A stretch of 64,000 nt of DNA from Ichthyophis bannanicus (GCA_033557465.1 CM066045.1:131771596-131835595); one strand, 5' to 3'. Shown: positions 42,443 to 52,286, counted from the first letter of the stretch. Numbers and translations are program-made. The notes: a model not told the origin generated them from the letters alone.

Positions 42443-44026
42443 ATGCTGCCGATTGTGGCAGCGTGCGTGCAGTGTAGTAGTGTCCGCGGGCTGTCCGAGG
42501 TCGGGCTCTGTCGGTCGTATGTTCGTTTAGCTTGTGCGTCTCAAAGGAATTTTTTGGGAGGAATGGAGTTGCAGGCATTGTCGGGAGAGCATGTGGCTAG
42601 GCCGCAGGGGGCAGCGGATAAGGCGGGAGTGGCAGCCATTTTGACAGAAGCTGCAGTTTCTCCCACGCGGGTGCAGAAGGTAGGCAAAAGAAAAGCTAAA
42701 GCAAAAAAGATCACCGAGGAGAGTTTGCCGGCTCCGGCGCCAGGTTTGGGGGTACAGAGCGGTTCTGAGCCCCTTTTCTCGGCTGATTTTATTCTCTCCC
42801 TTCACAAAGCCTACTGCTTGAAGATGGAGCAGGCGCAGGGGGCTAGGTCTGCACCTCGGGTGTCCGGCGCTCAAAGGGCGGACGGTAGGCTGAGTGAGAA
42901 CCCTGGCGAGGGTTCATTACACTCGGCTATGGACAGGGAGTTAGGCTTAGATAGCTTGGGACCACCAGCCTCTGGACTCCGGATGGCAGAAGAGGGGGAG
43001 ATTCTCTCAGATTCCAGTATAGATACCTGGGCAGGTGAGTTTGAAGAGGGCGAGTTGTTGCCAGGCGAGGATCCGAAGATGTTCAGGGTGTTTCGGAGTG
43101 AGGAGCTAGCGGAGCTCATTGATCATTCACTGGCGGCTCTGAATCTTGTGGTACCAGTGGTTCCAGGGGAACCGCTGGAAGATCCGTTGCTTCAAGGTTT
43201 TAAAGCGGAGCAGAGGTGCTTTCCGGTTCACAGAGTCATCAAGAAAATGGTGGAATCGGAATGGGAGTGTCCGGAGGCTACTTTGAGGGGTAGCAGGGCC
43301 ATTGGCCGTATGTACCCGGTACCGCAGGAAGAGAAGGAGTTGTTACGAATGCCCAAGATGCCTTGGTTTCGGCAGTGACTAAGAAGACTACGATTCCAGT
43401 CGAGGGCGGATCAGCCCTTAAGGATCTCCAGGATCGGAAGTTAGAGGCTATTCTCAAGCAGGCCTTTGATTCATGTGCATTTTCGCTTCAGGCAGCGATT
43501 TGTGGGGTGTATGTTTCTAGGGCCTCCATTCGGTGGCTCCAGGGGATGGGTCCTCGATAGGGGAGGAGGATACATCCTCAGAGGGAGCTAAGTTGGAATC
43601 GGCTGCGGCCTATCTAGCGGATGCCTTTTATGATCTGGTCAGAATCTCGGCTAAGTCCATGGCGTCTATGATTGCCGCTAGATCGTTTCTCTGGCTGAGG
43701 AATTGGGCGGCGGATGCGTCTTCTAAGGCTCGATTTAGTAAGCTCCCCTATAAGGGCAAACTGCTCTTTGGGGAGGTGTTGGAAAAGATTGTTAAGGATT
43801 TGGGGGATTCCAAAGGTGGTAGGTTGCCAGAGGATCGTCCTAGGGGATAGAGACCAGGGAACTTGCAGAGAGGTCAAGGGAGAGACTTCCGCAGATTCCG
43901 GGCATCTCGTTACGCACCTTATCAGAGGGGGCGCTTTGTGAATAGAGCTCAGCCCTTTCGGGCGGCTCGGGGCTTCGGCAGGGGATATTACAATCCTCAG
44001 CAAGCGTCATCCAAAAAGCCACAATG
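42443..44026 (+). pseudogene. DIRS-F gag, frameshifted
   Basis: The first frame (42443-43378) has the FSADFILSLHKAYCLK block, an acidic stretch (AGEFEEGELLPGEDPKMF) and CFPVHRVIKKMVESEWE. A shift near 43370 leads to VSAVTKKTTIPVEGGS, and another near 43540 to SAAAYLADAFYDLVRISAKS and KLPYKGKLLFGEVLEKIV, ending in a stop at 43850. The Arg-rich tail follows in the next frame up to about 44026. All blocks of the DIRS-E protein are present, so the lesions are small. Confidence 0.8.
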
Positions 44027-44031
44027 AAGTC

Positions 44032-45325
44032 TTGACAGTCCAGGCGGTGTTACCGGTAGGAGGACGTCTGCAGGAGTTCTATGCCTCCTGGACCACTATC
44101 ACAACAGACCAGTGGGCGTTGGAGATCATACGGAATGGTTATGTGCTGGAATTTTGTCAACTGCTGCAGGAGTCCTTTGTGCTGTCTCCCTGCAAGGCGC
44201 ACGCAAAGGAGGAAGCGGTGCGCAGCACTCTTCAGCGCCTGCTGCAGCTTCAGACGGTGGTCCCCGTACCCAGAGACCAGTATGGGTTAGGTCGATACTC
44301 GATTTATTTTGTGGTCCCAAAGAAGGAGGGATCTTTTTGGCCCATCCTTGATCTCAAGCACGTGAACCGCTGTTTGAGGGTGCCTCATTTCCGGATGGAA
44401 ACGCTGAGGTAGGTGATTCTGGCCGTGAAACCCGGGTAAGTGCTCTCGTCCATAGACCTTACAGAGGCCTATCTGTACATTCCGATCAGACGAGCATCAG
44501 AGGTTCCTGCGGTTTGCGGTGCCCATGGGACACTTTCAGTTTCGGGCTTTACCCTTTAGGCTGACTGCCACACCGCGTACGTTCACAAAGGTCATGGTGG
44601 TGGTTGCAGCAGCGTTAAGGCAGGAAGGCATTCGGGTGCATCCATACTTGGATGACTGGTTGATACGAGCGGTCTCCGTGGAGGAGTCGGTCAGGGTGAC
44701 CGAGCGTGTAGTGGGGTTCCTAGAGGAGCTTGGTTGGGTGGTGAACCAGGCCAAAAGCCAGCTTCGTCCAGTGCAAAGGCTGGTATATCTTGGAGCCTTA
44801 TTCGATACTGTCGCCAGGTCAGTTTTCCTGCCTGTAGACAGGGTGCACAAGATACAGGGTCAGGTATGGGCCTTTTTGTGCATGAGAGCTCCGATAGCAT
44901 GGCAGTACATGCAACTGTTGGGGTCGATGGCAGCATCCTTGGATCTCGTTCCGTGGGCCAGGGCTCAAATGCGGCCGCTCCAGCAGTCTCTTCTGTCACG
45001 GTGGTCTCTGCAGGATCACTCCTTGTCCCAGAGGCTGGTGTGTCCAGAGGAGGTGCGCTGCTCGCTGGAGTGGTGGCTGGAGACTACGCACCTGCAGGCA
45101 GGCATGCTTTTGGAGCAACCAGAGTGGGCATTGGTCACGACAGATGCCAGTCTCTTGGGATGGGGGCCTCATTGTCTGTCGCAGGTAACGCAGGACTCAT
45201 GGGACGAGGAGGAGACCGGATGGTCAATAAATCGTCTGGTGATGAGGGCAGTGCGGTTGGCGCCGCTCGACTTTCAAGATTTGGTGGTCGGAAGGGCGGT
45301 TCGCGTTTTCTCTGACAATGCGGTG
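44032..45325 (+). pseudogene. DIRS-F reverse transcriptase / RNase H, first part
   Basis: A first frame (44032-44412) has RYSIYFVVPKKEGSFWPILD and a stop at 44410-44412. After breaks near 44410-44520 a second frame runs to the Gypsy junction: FQFRALPFRLTATPRTFTK, VHPYLDDWLI with the Asp pair, and TTDASLLGWGPHC of RNase H. It stops in the VFSDNAV block, where the Gypsy element inserted. RNase H continues at 52287. Confidence 0.83.
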
Positions 45326-46955
45326 TGTCAGACAGCTGCCTAGGGTGAGAACTTACACAATCTTGACGATGCATATATTCATATGATTCTTGCAAGGTAT
45401 TGTGGGTATTGTAGTTCATTCACTCCCAAACACAGCTGATGACAATAATTTGAGTTGTGAAACCAAGTGGTAAGATCAATAAAATACTTTTTATTGATGG
45501 GGTTTAATTCACCCAGCACATGTATGCTTGATAGCACTATAAATGAGGTTACTTGCTTGCAGTGTTTAAAATGGATAACAAAAAGTCACAAAGTAAACCA
45601 GAAACAACCTTCAGCTTGTCAGGCAATTAGCTAATGTTTCCTTAGCAAATAATTACCAAATACAAAGGCACAAAGAAAAGAATAAACTTTGCTGGTTAGG
45701 TTAACTTCTGCTTATTTTCCACGCCGATCTCAGCAGTGATTCTCCCTTGCTCACACACACAATCAGGTGCAGCCCTAATTACTATCAATGGACCAGCTGA
45801 AAGCCTTTAGCTGGCTGGCTGCTACTGTGTGAGCCCAAATCCTGCTTTAAGAGCTGTTTGCAGTGGAAATAAAGAACAAAGTTAGGTTTCTTTGTGATGG
45901 CTGATGTGTTTGCTCACGGAAAACTAGCAATAGCATTTAGATAGAGAACAGTCCATATAAACTGTACTTTCATCTGCTGTATCAATTAGCATAGGGTCAC
46001 TATCATACATTGGCACAGACGAGTCTTTCATTAAGGCACTATCATGAGAATGCTTATTCCCTTGCTGCCATTCTCTATTATAGATAGGGTCTGGATCAGT
46101 GTTCATACCTGAGCCTCTCCTGCTATCATTATTCCTCTCTGTATAGCCTGGCCAATATGTAACCCAATCCTGATGTCCAGCCTTCCAATCTTGATCCCTG
46201 GACACTGGATCTCCTCTCACATACCTTCTGGCCTTGGTCTGAAAGTCCCTTCCACGTGCAGTCTTCTCTCTTCCAGGTAGCCCCTGGTGATTCCTATCTC
46301 TGCCACTCCATTCCTCTGGCTGAATCCAGTCCAATGGACTCTGCTGGCTTTTGGAATACCTCCCAGTATGAGTACTGCCTTGGAATCTCCCAGACCTTCC
46401 AATGGCCTTTCTTCTCTTCCTTCCAGAGAGTTTCCTTCTCTCTCTATCTGCTTGGCTTGGCTTCTGTTTCTCCAGGTGATACTGGTGCTTGAGCTTATAG
46501 CCGTTGCCGTCTCTGTCTCTGTATCTCTTCCTCCCTCTGTAGCAGTTGCTGAAGCTCTCCCTCAAGCTCTTTCTGTGGCTTTTGCTGAAGCTGTTCTTGA
46601 AGTTCTCCCTGAAGCTGGGCTGGAGCTTGTAGTCACTGTTATCTGAAGAATAAGCTCTATTCTTATCCTGTTCTAATGTGTGCTGCTCCCTAACACAGTG
46701 CAGCTGTCTTGAATCAGGCCCTGCCCTTTGAGATGAGTGCTTAGAGATTACCTCATAGCTCTCTTGATTGCACACACATTTTCTCACTTCAGCCCCTCTC
46801 ATGGCTGCTGGAAACCTGGTGCATTCTGGGACTGGTAGTCTTTTATGTGAAAACTCTGTTTTCTCACTTCTACCAGAACTGACAGGTTGCTTGTTCAGAG
46901 TCACATCATCTTTTCTATAGCTCCTACCTGAGCTATGATAAGCTTCCTTATCACA
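45326..46955 (-). repeat. Gypsy 3' LTR
   Basis: On the minus strand it begins TGTGATAAGG and ends CTGTCTGACA. The first 1032 bases (46955-45924) carry the end of the pol frame. The rest is non-coding and holds an AATAAA signal at 45490-45495 on the minus strand. It sits directly after a purine tract. Confidence 0.93.
45490..45495 (-). promoter_or_regulatory. Poly(A) signal in the Gypsy 3' LTR
   Basis: AATAAA on the minus strand, about 430 bases downstream of the pol stop and 165 bases before the LTR end. The same signal exists in the 5' LTR at the matching place (50817-50822). Position fits an R/U5 boundary, but the cap site is not known. Confidence 0.5.
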
Positions 46956-49715
46956 TACCCCCCTGCTTAAGTTATTACGGACTGGTTTTACTGGTGAAAC
47001 TTCTTCTCTACAGTCCGTAATACGGGAAAGTGCATCCGCATTCTTGTGTAACTTCCCGGCACGATGTTCAACTTGGAAATCAAACGCCTGTAAGGCCATG
47101 TACCAGCGTGTCAACCTGGCATTGTGGTTCTTCATTTGCTGCAACCACTTAAGTGGGGCATGGTCCGTGACCAACTGGAACTTTCTCCCTGTAAGGTAAA
47201 ACCTTAACGCCTCCACTGACCACTTGATAGCCAAACACTCTTTTTCTATCGTGGAATACTTTTGTTCAGCCAGTGACAACTTCCTGCTCAGGTACATCAC
47301 AGGATGCTCCTCTCCATCATGGCACTGGGATAGGACTGCTCCTAGCCCTACATCCGATGCATCGGTTTGAACCAGAAAGGGTTTCTTGAAGTCTACTCCT
47401 TTCAGTACCGGTCCTGTACACAATTTTTCTTTTAATACTGAAAACGCTTTTTCAGCTTCTGGTGTCCACTTTATCTGGTTTGGACAATTCTTTCGCAGCA
47501 TATCCGTGAAAATGGCACTTTTCTCTGCGAATTGCGGTATAAACCGGCGGTAGTATCCAATAAGTCCTAAGAAACTTCTTAGTTGTTTCTTGGTTGTTGG
47601 AGGAGGAAAATTCCTGATGCTATCTATTTTGCTTAATAGAGGTTTAATTTTTTCTCTTCCCACTAGGTGGCCTAGGTATTTTACCTCCCTATTTGCAAAG
47701 GCACACTTCTTCGGGTTTAAAGTGATTCCCGCTTGCTTCATAGAGCACAAGACTGCCCTGATCCTCTTCAAATGCTCCGCCCAGGTGTTACTATGGATTA
47801 TGACATCATCCATGTATGCAAAAGCATAACTTTGGTGGGGTCGAAGTACCTGATCCACTAACCTTTGGCAGGTAGCCGCTGCTCCATGCAGTCCGAAAGG
47901 CATCCTCTTGAACTGGAAAAGGCCAACGGGGGTGCTGAACGCAGTCTTCGGCTTCGACTCCCTGGTGAGAGGGATTTGCCAATATCCTTTTGTCATATCA
48001 AGGGTGGTTAAGTATTGAGCCTGTCCCAGCTGGTCCAACAGCTCCTCAATTCTTGGCATTGGATATGCATCAAAAACTGATATGGCGTTTACCTGCCGGA
48101 AGTCAATACAAAATCTTAAGGATCCATCAGGCTTCGGCACCAGGACTATGGGGCTATTCCAGGGACTCTTTGACTCCTCTATTACCCCCATGTCCAACAT
48201 CTCCTGAACTTGTGCCACTACCTCCTGTCTTTTGGCTTCAGGCAAGCGGTATGGCCTTTGACGAACCAATTTCCCCGGTGGAGTTATTATTTCATGGGCC
48301 ACCAAATGGGTCTCCCCAGGTATGGGTGTCAACACATCTGGGAATTCCTTAAGCAACTTCCTAATTTCTTCCTGTTGTACCATTGTCAGGTCCTCACCTA
48401 TTTGGGGCTCTGATTTTTCTTTACAATCAGATACCTGGGGTCCCAAATCTTCCTCTTCACTCACCTCCCTCTCTCGGGCACAGGTGGCAGCTAAGCTTTT
48501 AACCCCTTTGACATCAGTAGAACCAAAGCCTTTGGCTCCACGTTCAGAATTCTCTAGGGATGTGACCTCCTCCACAGGTGGAAAACCCAGCCTCTCACAA
48601 ATCAATTGGGCAATTTTGTCTCCTGTCTTCACATGATACTCATTCTGTCCAAAGTTAAACAACAGAACTTTAATATTGCCCCTGTAATCGGGATCAATTA
48701 CTCCCGCACCCACATCGATGAAATATTTAAGGGCTAATCCGGACCTTGGGGCTACTCTCCCATAACATCCAATTGGTATTTCCACTTGGAGACCGGTGTC
48801 AACCAGGGCTCTCCCTTGGCTAGGTACAGTCACATTTTCTATGCTGCATAGGTCAAACCCAGCAGACTGAGGGGTTGCCCGCTTAGGAGCTTGGGCCTTC
48901 TCAGAGACCTTATGGTACTTTAGGACGAATATCTGCTTTGGGGTAGCTTGGTCTTCTGGACGCTTAACCATCTTTTTAGCTGGGGTCTGAGGACTTCCAA
49001 ATAAAGGCCTGGGAGCTACTACCATTAAACCTTCTCCCTCCTTTTTTCCTAGTCCTTCCACTAGACCCTGCTTAAATCTGGGCCAATCTCTTCCTAGAAC
49101 CAAATCAAAGGGTAGCCTAGGCACCACTGCTAATAGGACTTCCTCTTGTTTCCCTAGGCACTTAACCTTTAGCCTATAGGTGGGATATGATGATGCAGCA
49201 CCATGAATGCATCTGATGTGAACTTGGCTTTCAGGGGTTCTAGGCACAAATCTTTCTTGGGCCTCTATCCTCTTCCAAAGCCTTTTTGACATCATACTCT
49301 GGTCTGCCCCAGAGTCTAATAATGCATTTGTGGTAATTCCTTGCACATCAACCATCAAAAGAAATCCTTCCTTGGGCTGTTTTAAATCCAGACCCATTAA
49401 ACTAGTGTGTGTCTGGCATCTCTTCTCTAAGTGTCCCACTTTTCCACACTTGAAACATTTCTTTCTATTCCACTGTGTCATCTGGTTTGATACAGTACAT
49501 TCATTTTCAGAAACATTCTTAATTATTCTCTTTTCTGATACAGCACATCTAGCCTCAGCATCCATCTTTAGAGGGCCACCCATTCTATGGCAAGCCTGCG
49601 TGGCTTCCAAGAATCTCTCGGCTAGCATGGTTGCCTCTCCAAGATTTTGGCAATTTTGCTGTATAAGAAAAACATTCAAATCTTTAGGTACCCCAAGCAT
49701 AAATTGTTCCAGCAT
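45924..49715 (-). CDS. pol: Gypsy Pol: CCHC, protease, dUTPase, RT, RNase H, LTR-encoded tail
   Basis: An open frame of 1263 codons. It starts in the last part of the SCAN-like Gag region. CCHC knuckle CFKCGKVGHLEKRC at 87-100. Protease DSGA at 134-137. dUTPase at about 265-403 with all five motifs (SAGFDL, PRSGLA, GVIDPDYRGN, GDKIAQLI, RGAKGFGST). Reverse transcriptase about 470-650 with TLDMTKGYW and YMDD at 634-637. RNase H about 780-895 with TDASD, TDHAPL and NADALSR, so the catalytic acids are present. Residue 921 is the first LTR-coded residue. The tail to 1263 is polar, Arg/Asp/Ser/Gln-rich and has no domain I know. The ATG at 49715 is only the first in the frame; entry is probably by frameshift from gag. 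No integrase. Confidence 0.92.
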   Translation of the reverse strand: MLEQFMLGVPKDLNVFLIQQNCQNLGEATMLAERFLEATQACHRMGGPLKMDAEARCAVSEKRIIKNVSENECTVSNQMTQWNRKKCFKCGKVGHLEKRCQTHTSLMGLDLKQPKEGFLLMVDVQGITTNALLDSGADQSMMSKRLWKRIEAQERFVPRTPESQVHIRCIHGAASSYPTYRLKVKCLGKQEEVLLAVVPRLPFDLVLGRDWPRFKQGLVEGLGKKEGEGLMVVAPRPLFGSPQTPAKKMVKRPEDQATPKQIFVLKYHKVSEKAQAPKRATPQSAGFDLCSIENVTVPSQGRALVDTGLQVEIPIGCYGRVAPRSGLALKYFIDVGAGVIDPDYRGNIKVLLFNFGQNEYHVKTGDKIAQLICERLGFPPVEEVTSLENSERGAKGFGSTDVKGVKSLAATCAREREVSEEEDLGPQVSDCKEKSEPQIGEDLTMVQQEEIRKLLKEFPDVLTPIPGETHLVAHEIITPPGKLVRQRPYRLPEAKRQEVVAQVQEMLDMGVIEESKSPWNSPIVLVPKPDGSLRFCIDFRQVNAISVFDAYPMPRIEELLDQLGQAQYLTTLDMTKGYWQIPLTRESKPKTAFSTPVGLFQFKRMPFGLHGAAATCQRLVDQVLRPHQSYAFAYMDDVIIHSNTWAEHLKRIRAVLCSMKQAGITLNPKKCAFANREVKYLGHLVGREKIKPLLSKIDSIRNFPPPTTKKQLRSFLGLIGYYRRFIPQFAEKSAIFTDMLRKNCPNQIKWTPEAEKAFSVLKEKLCTGPVLKGVDFKKPFLVQTDASDVGLGAVLSQCHDGEEHPVMYLSRKLSLAEQKYSTIEKECLAIKWSVEALRFYLTGRKFQLVTDHAPLKWLQQMKNHNARLTRWYMALQAFDFQVEHRAGKLHKNADALSRITDCREEVSPVKPVRNNLSRGVCDKEAYHSSGRSYRKDDVTLNKQPVSSGRSEKTEFSHKRLPVPECTRFPAAMRGAEVRKCVCNQESYEVISKHSSQRAGPDSRQLHCVREQHTLEQDKNRAYSSDNSDYKLQPSFRENFKNSFSKSHRKSLRESFSNCYRGRKRYRDRDGNGYKLKHQYHLEKQKPSQADRERRKLSGRKRRKAIGRSGRFQGSTHTGRYSKSQQSPLDWIQPEEWSGRDRNHQGLPGREKTARGRDFQTKARRYVRGDPVSRDQDWKAGHQDWVTYWPGYTERNNDSRRGSGMNTDPDPIYNREWQQGNKHSHDSALMKDSSVPMYDSDPMLIDTADESTVYMDCSLSKCYC
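46956..46968 (-). promoter_or_regulatory. Polypurine tract of the Gypsy element
   Basis: AAGCAGGGGGGTA on the minus strand, immediately before the 3' LTR start TGTGATAAGG. This is where plus-strand DNA synthesis is primed. It lies inside the pol frame. Confidence 0.75.
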
Positions 49716-50308
49716 TATAACATCTCTACTGTCTTTTGCTCAGGCTCCAACCATTTTACAGCTAAACTTCTGATTCTCTGACTCAGAGCCCTGGGTGTCT
49801 CACCCACTTTCAATGTAACAGCTCTAAACATTCGCCTATACTCTGAAATTGACAACCCCAGGCGATCCCTAATAGCTGCCTTTACATCCTTATAAATCAA
49901 AGCCTGGGCTGCTGGCATTGCTCTGTAAGCTGCTAGTGCCTCACCAGTTAATGAGGCTGCCAGCCTTACTGCCCACTGGGTCTCTGGCCATGCTAAAGCC
50001 TGTGCCACTCTTTCAAAAGACTCTAGAAAATCATCAACATTATCTTCTGGAGTTAATTTCCCAAAATTAAATGCCCCAATCCCTTGATTGAGTCCCACAG
50101 TGTCCACATGTGGTGCACCAGTACTAACTGCTGGTCTTGCATCTGTTCCACTTTGGCTCTGCAGCTGAACTAGAGCTTGCACCAGATCAAGCACTGGTTT
50201 CTGCTGTTCCATTAAGGCCTTCATAGCAGTGTCCTGGGCCTGCTGTGATAGCTCCTGCTGCTTGCTTAATTGGGCTGCCATCCACTGAGCCATCTCCCTC
50301 GGATCCAT
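49715..50308 (-). CDS. gag: Gypsy Gag with SCAN-like region
   Basis: The likely start is the ATG of MDPREMAQWMAAQ at 50308; an upstream ATG at 50347 lies in a low-complexity T/C tract. A capsid part (NVDDFLESFERVAQAL, WAVRLAASLTGEALAAYRAM) is followed by a block that reads like the SCAN domain (SISEYRRMFRAV, RALSQRIRSLAVKWLEPEQK). It stops at TAA just inside that block, and the rest of it plus the CCHC knuckle are in the -1 frame as the start of the pol frame. This is either one lost base or a programmed shift; no classical slippery heptamer is visible. SCAN domains of zinc-finger proteins are known to derive from such Gypsy gag genes. Confidence 0.85.
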   Translation of the reverse strand: MDPREMAQWMAAQLSKQQELSQQAQDTAMKALMEQQKPVLDLVQALVQLQSQSGTDARPAVSTGAPHVDTVGLNQGIGAFNFGKLTPEDNVDDFLESFERVAQALAWPETQWAVRLAASLTGEALAAYRAMPAAQALIYKDVKAAIRDRLGLSISEYRRMFRAVTLKVGETPRALSQRIRSLAVKWLEPEQKTVEML

Positions 50309-50652
50309 CTTGACCCTGCAAGAAAAGAGAAAAAAAAAAAAAACCAAAGAGCAGCACCTTCCAACCAGGTGTGGGTTTTTTTTTCAACTTTTTTTTTTTT
50401 TTTTCATTTACCCCCTGTGCTTACACACATCCACCACTAGACATGCCCAGGTACATATTACCTTGTCTCAGTGATGAATCCAGCTTTGCACAGGGTCTTT
50501 TCCTCTGGGACAGCTTCCTGGAACAACCACTTTTCCTCCAAAGTGCAGATGAGGGAAAGAAATCTTCTTACAGCTTTAAACTTGACTTTTATTTGTAATC
50601 CACAACAAGTAAATCCTCTTGGTGCAAGAGCAATCCGAAAAACTACGCCATT
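50309..50652 (-). promoter_or_regulatory. Gypsy 5' untranslated region and primer-binding area
   Basis: Next to the 5' LTR the minus strand reads AATGGCGTAGTTTTTCGG. A TGG two bases from the LTR is the usual start of a tRNA primer-binding site, but I cannot match the following bases to a particular tRNA. The leader also has two long A/T homopolymers (about 50326-50342 and 50382-50404). Confidence 0.5.
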
Positions 50653-52282
50653 TGTCAGACGGCTGCCTAGGGTGAGAACTTACACAATCTTGACGATGCA
50701 TATATTCATATGATTCTTGCAAGGTATTGTGGGTATTGTAGTTCATTCACTCCCAAACACAGCTGATGACAATAATTTGAGTTGTGAAACCAAGTGGTAA
50801 GATCAATAAAATACTTTTTATTGATGGGGTTTAATTCACCCAGCACATGTATGCTTGATAGCACTATAAATGAGGTTACTTGCTTGCAGTGTTTAAAATG
50901 GATAACAAAAAGTCACAAAGTAAACCAGAAACAACCTTCAGCTTGTCAGGCAATTAGCTAATGTTTCCTTAGCAAATAATTACCAAATACAAAGGCACAA
51001 AGAAAAGAATAAACTTTGCTGGTTAGGTTAACTTCTGCTTATTTTCCACGCCGATCTCAGCAGTGATTCTCCCTTGCTCACACACACAATCAGGTGCAGC
51101 CCTAATTACTATCAATGGACCAGCTGAAAGCCTTTAGCTGGCTGGCTGCTACTGTGTGAGCCCAAATCCTGCTTTAAGAGCTGTTTGCAGTGGAAATAAA
51201 GAACAAAGTTAGGTTTCTTTGTGATGGCTGATGTGTTTGCTCACGGAAAACTAGCAATAGCATTTAGATAGAGAACAGTCCATATAAACTGTACTTTCAT
51301 CTGCTGTATCAATTAGCATAGGGTCACTATCATACATTGGCACAGACGAGTCTTTCATTAAGGCACTATCATGAGAATGCTTATTCCCTTGCTGCCATTC
51401 TCTATTATAGATAGGGTCTGGATCAGTGTTCATACCTGAGCCTCTCCTGCTATCATTATTCCTCTCTGTATAGCCTGGCCAATATGTAACCCAATCCTGA
51501 TGTCCAGCCTTCCAATCTTGATCCCTGGACACTGGATCTCCTCTCACATACCTTCTGGCCTTGGTCTGAAAGTCCCTTCCACGTGCAGTCTTCTCTCTTC
51601 CAGGTAGCCACTGGTGATTCCTATCTCTGCCACTCCATTCCTCTGGCTGAATCCAGTCCAATGGACTCTGCTGGCTTTTGGAATACCTCCCAGTATGAGT
51701 ACTGCCTTGGAATCTCCCAGACCTTCCAATGGCCTTTCTTCTCTTCCTTCCAGAGAGTTTCCTTCTCTCTCTATCTGCTTGGCTTGGCTTCTGTTTCTCC
51801 AGATGATACTGGTGCTTGAGCTTATAGCCGTTGCCGTCTCTGTCTCTGTATCTCTTCCTCCCTCTGTAGCAGTTGCTGAAGCTCTCCCTCAAGCTCTTTC
51901 TGTGGCTTTTGCTGAAGCTGTTCTTGAAGTTCTCCCTGAAGCTGGGCTGGAGCTTGTAGTCACTGTTATCTGAAGAATAGGCTCTATTCTTATCCTGTTC
52001 TAATGTGTGCTGCTCCCTAACACAGTGCAGCTGTCTTGAATCAGGCCCTGCCCTTTGAGATGAGTGCTTAGGGATTACCTCATAGCTCTCTTGATTGCAC
52101 ACACATTTTCTCACTTCAGCCCCTCTCATGGCTGCTGGAAACCTGGTGCATTCTGGGACTGGTAGTCTTTTATGTGAAAACTCTGTTTTCTCACTTCTAC
52201 CAGAACTGACAGGTTGCTTGTTCAGAGTCACATCATCTTTTCTATAGCTCCTACCTGAGCTATGATAAGCTTCCTTATCACA
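50653..52282 (-). repeat. Gypsy 5' LTR
   Basis: The same 1630 bases as the 3' LTR apart from five substitutions that I can see (positions 50661, 51610, 51803, 51979 and 52071 in this copy). Four of them fall in the LTR coding frame and two change an amino acid. Confidence 0.93.
51251..52231 (-). CDS. Open frame of 326 codons inside the Gypsy 5' LTR
   Basis: The LTR copy of the pol tail, with its own ATG (MTLNKQPVSSGRSEK). It is rich in Arg, Ser, Asp, Gln and Lys, with stretches such as RGRKRYRDRDGNGYK and RKLSGRKRRKAIGRSGR in its middle and an acidic end. No signal peptide, membrane segment or known motif. It may be only the duplicate of the 3' end of pol and not a gene of its own. Retroviral LTR genes exist (mouse mammary tumour virus sag is the known case), so separate expression is possible. 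Confidence 0.55.
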   Translation of the reverse strand: MTLNKQPVSSGRSEKTEFSHKRLPVPECTRFPAAMRGAEVRKCVCNQESYEVIPKHSSQRAGPDSRQLHCVREQHTLEQDKNRAYSSDNSDYKLQPSFRENFKNSFSKSHRKSLRESFSNCYRGRKRYRDRDGNGYKLKHQYHLEKQKPSQADRERRKLSGRKRRKAIGRSGRFQGSTHTGRYSKSQQSPLDWIQPEEWSGRDRNHQWLPGREKTARGRDFQTKARRYVRGDPVSRDQDWKAGHQDWVTYWPGYTERNNDSRRGSGMNTDPDPIYNREWQQGNKHSHDSALMKDSSVPMYDSDPMLIDTADESTVYMDCSLSKCYC

Positions 52283-52286
52283 GGTG

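Larger units (their letters stand above)
45326..52282 (-). mobile_element. Ty3/Gypsy LTR retrotransposon with dUTPase, no integrase found
   Basis: Two LTRs of exactly 1630 bases (45326-46955 and 50653-52282) with TG...CA ends and a 4-base duplication GGTG (45322-45325, 52283-52286). I count five differences between the LTRs, about 0.3 percent, so the insertion is very recent. The internal part is only 3697 bases: gag with a SCAN-like region, CCHC, protease, dUTPase, reverse transcriptase, RNase H. No HHCC or DDE integrase region is seen anywhere inside. The pol frame enters the 3' LTR and stays open for 343 codons. The SCAN-like Gag places it near the Gmr1-like Gypsy group by family knowledge. 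Confidence 0.93.

Noticed and set aside
45924..46955. Integrase or chromodomain in the LTR-coded Pol tail
   Set aside because: No HHCC cluster, no DDE spacing and no chromodomain-like aromatic pattern could be read; the tail is only charged and polar.
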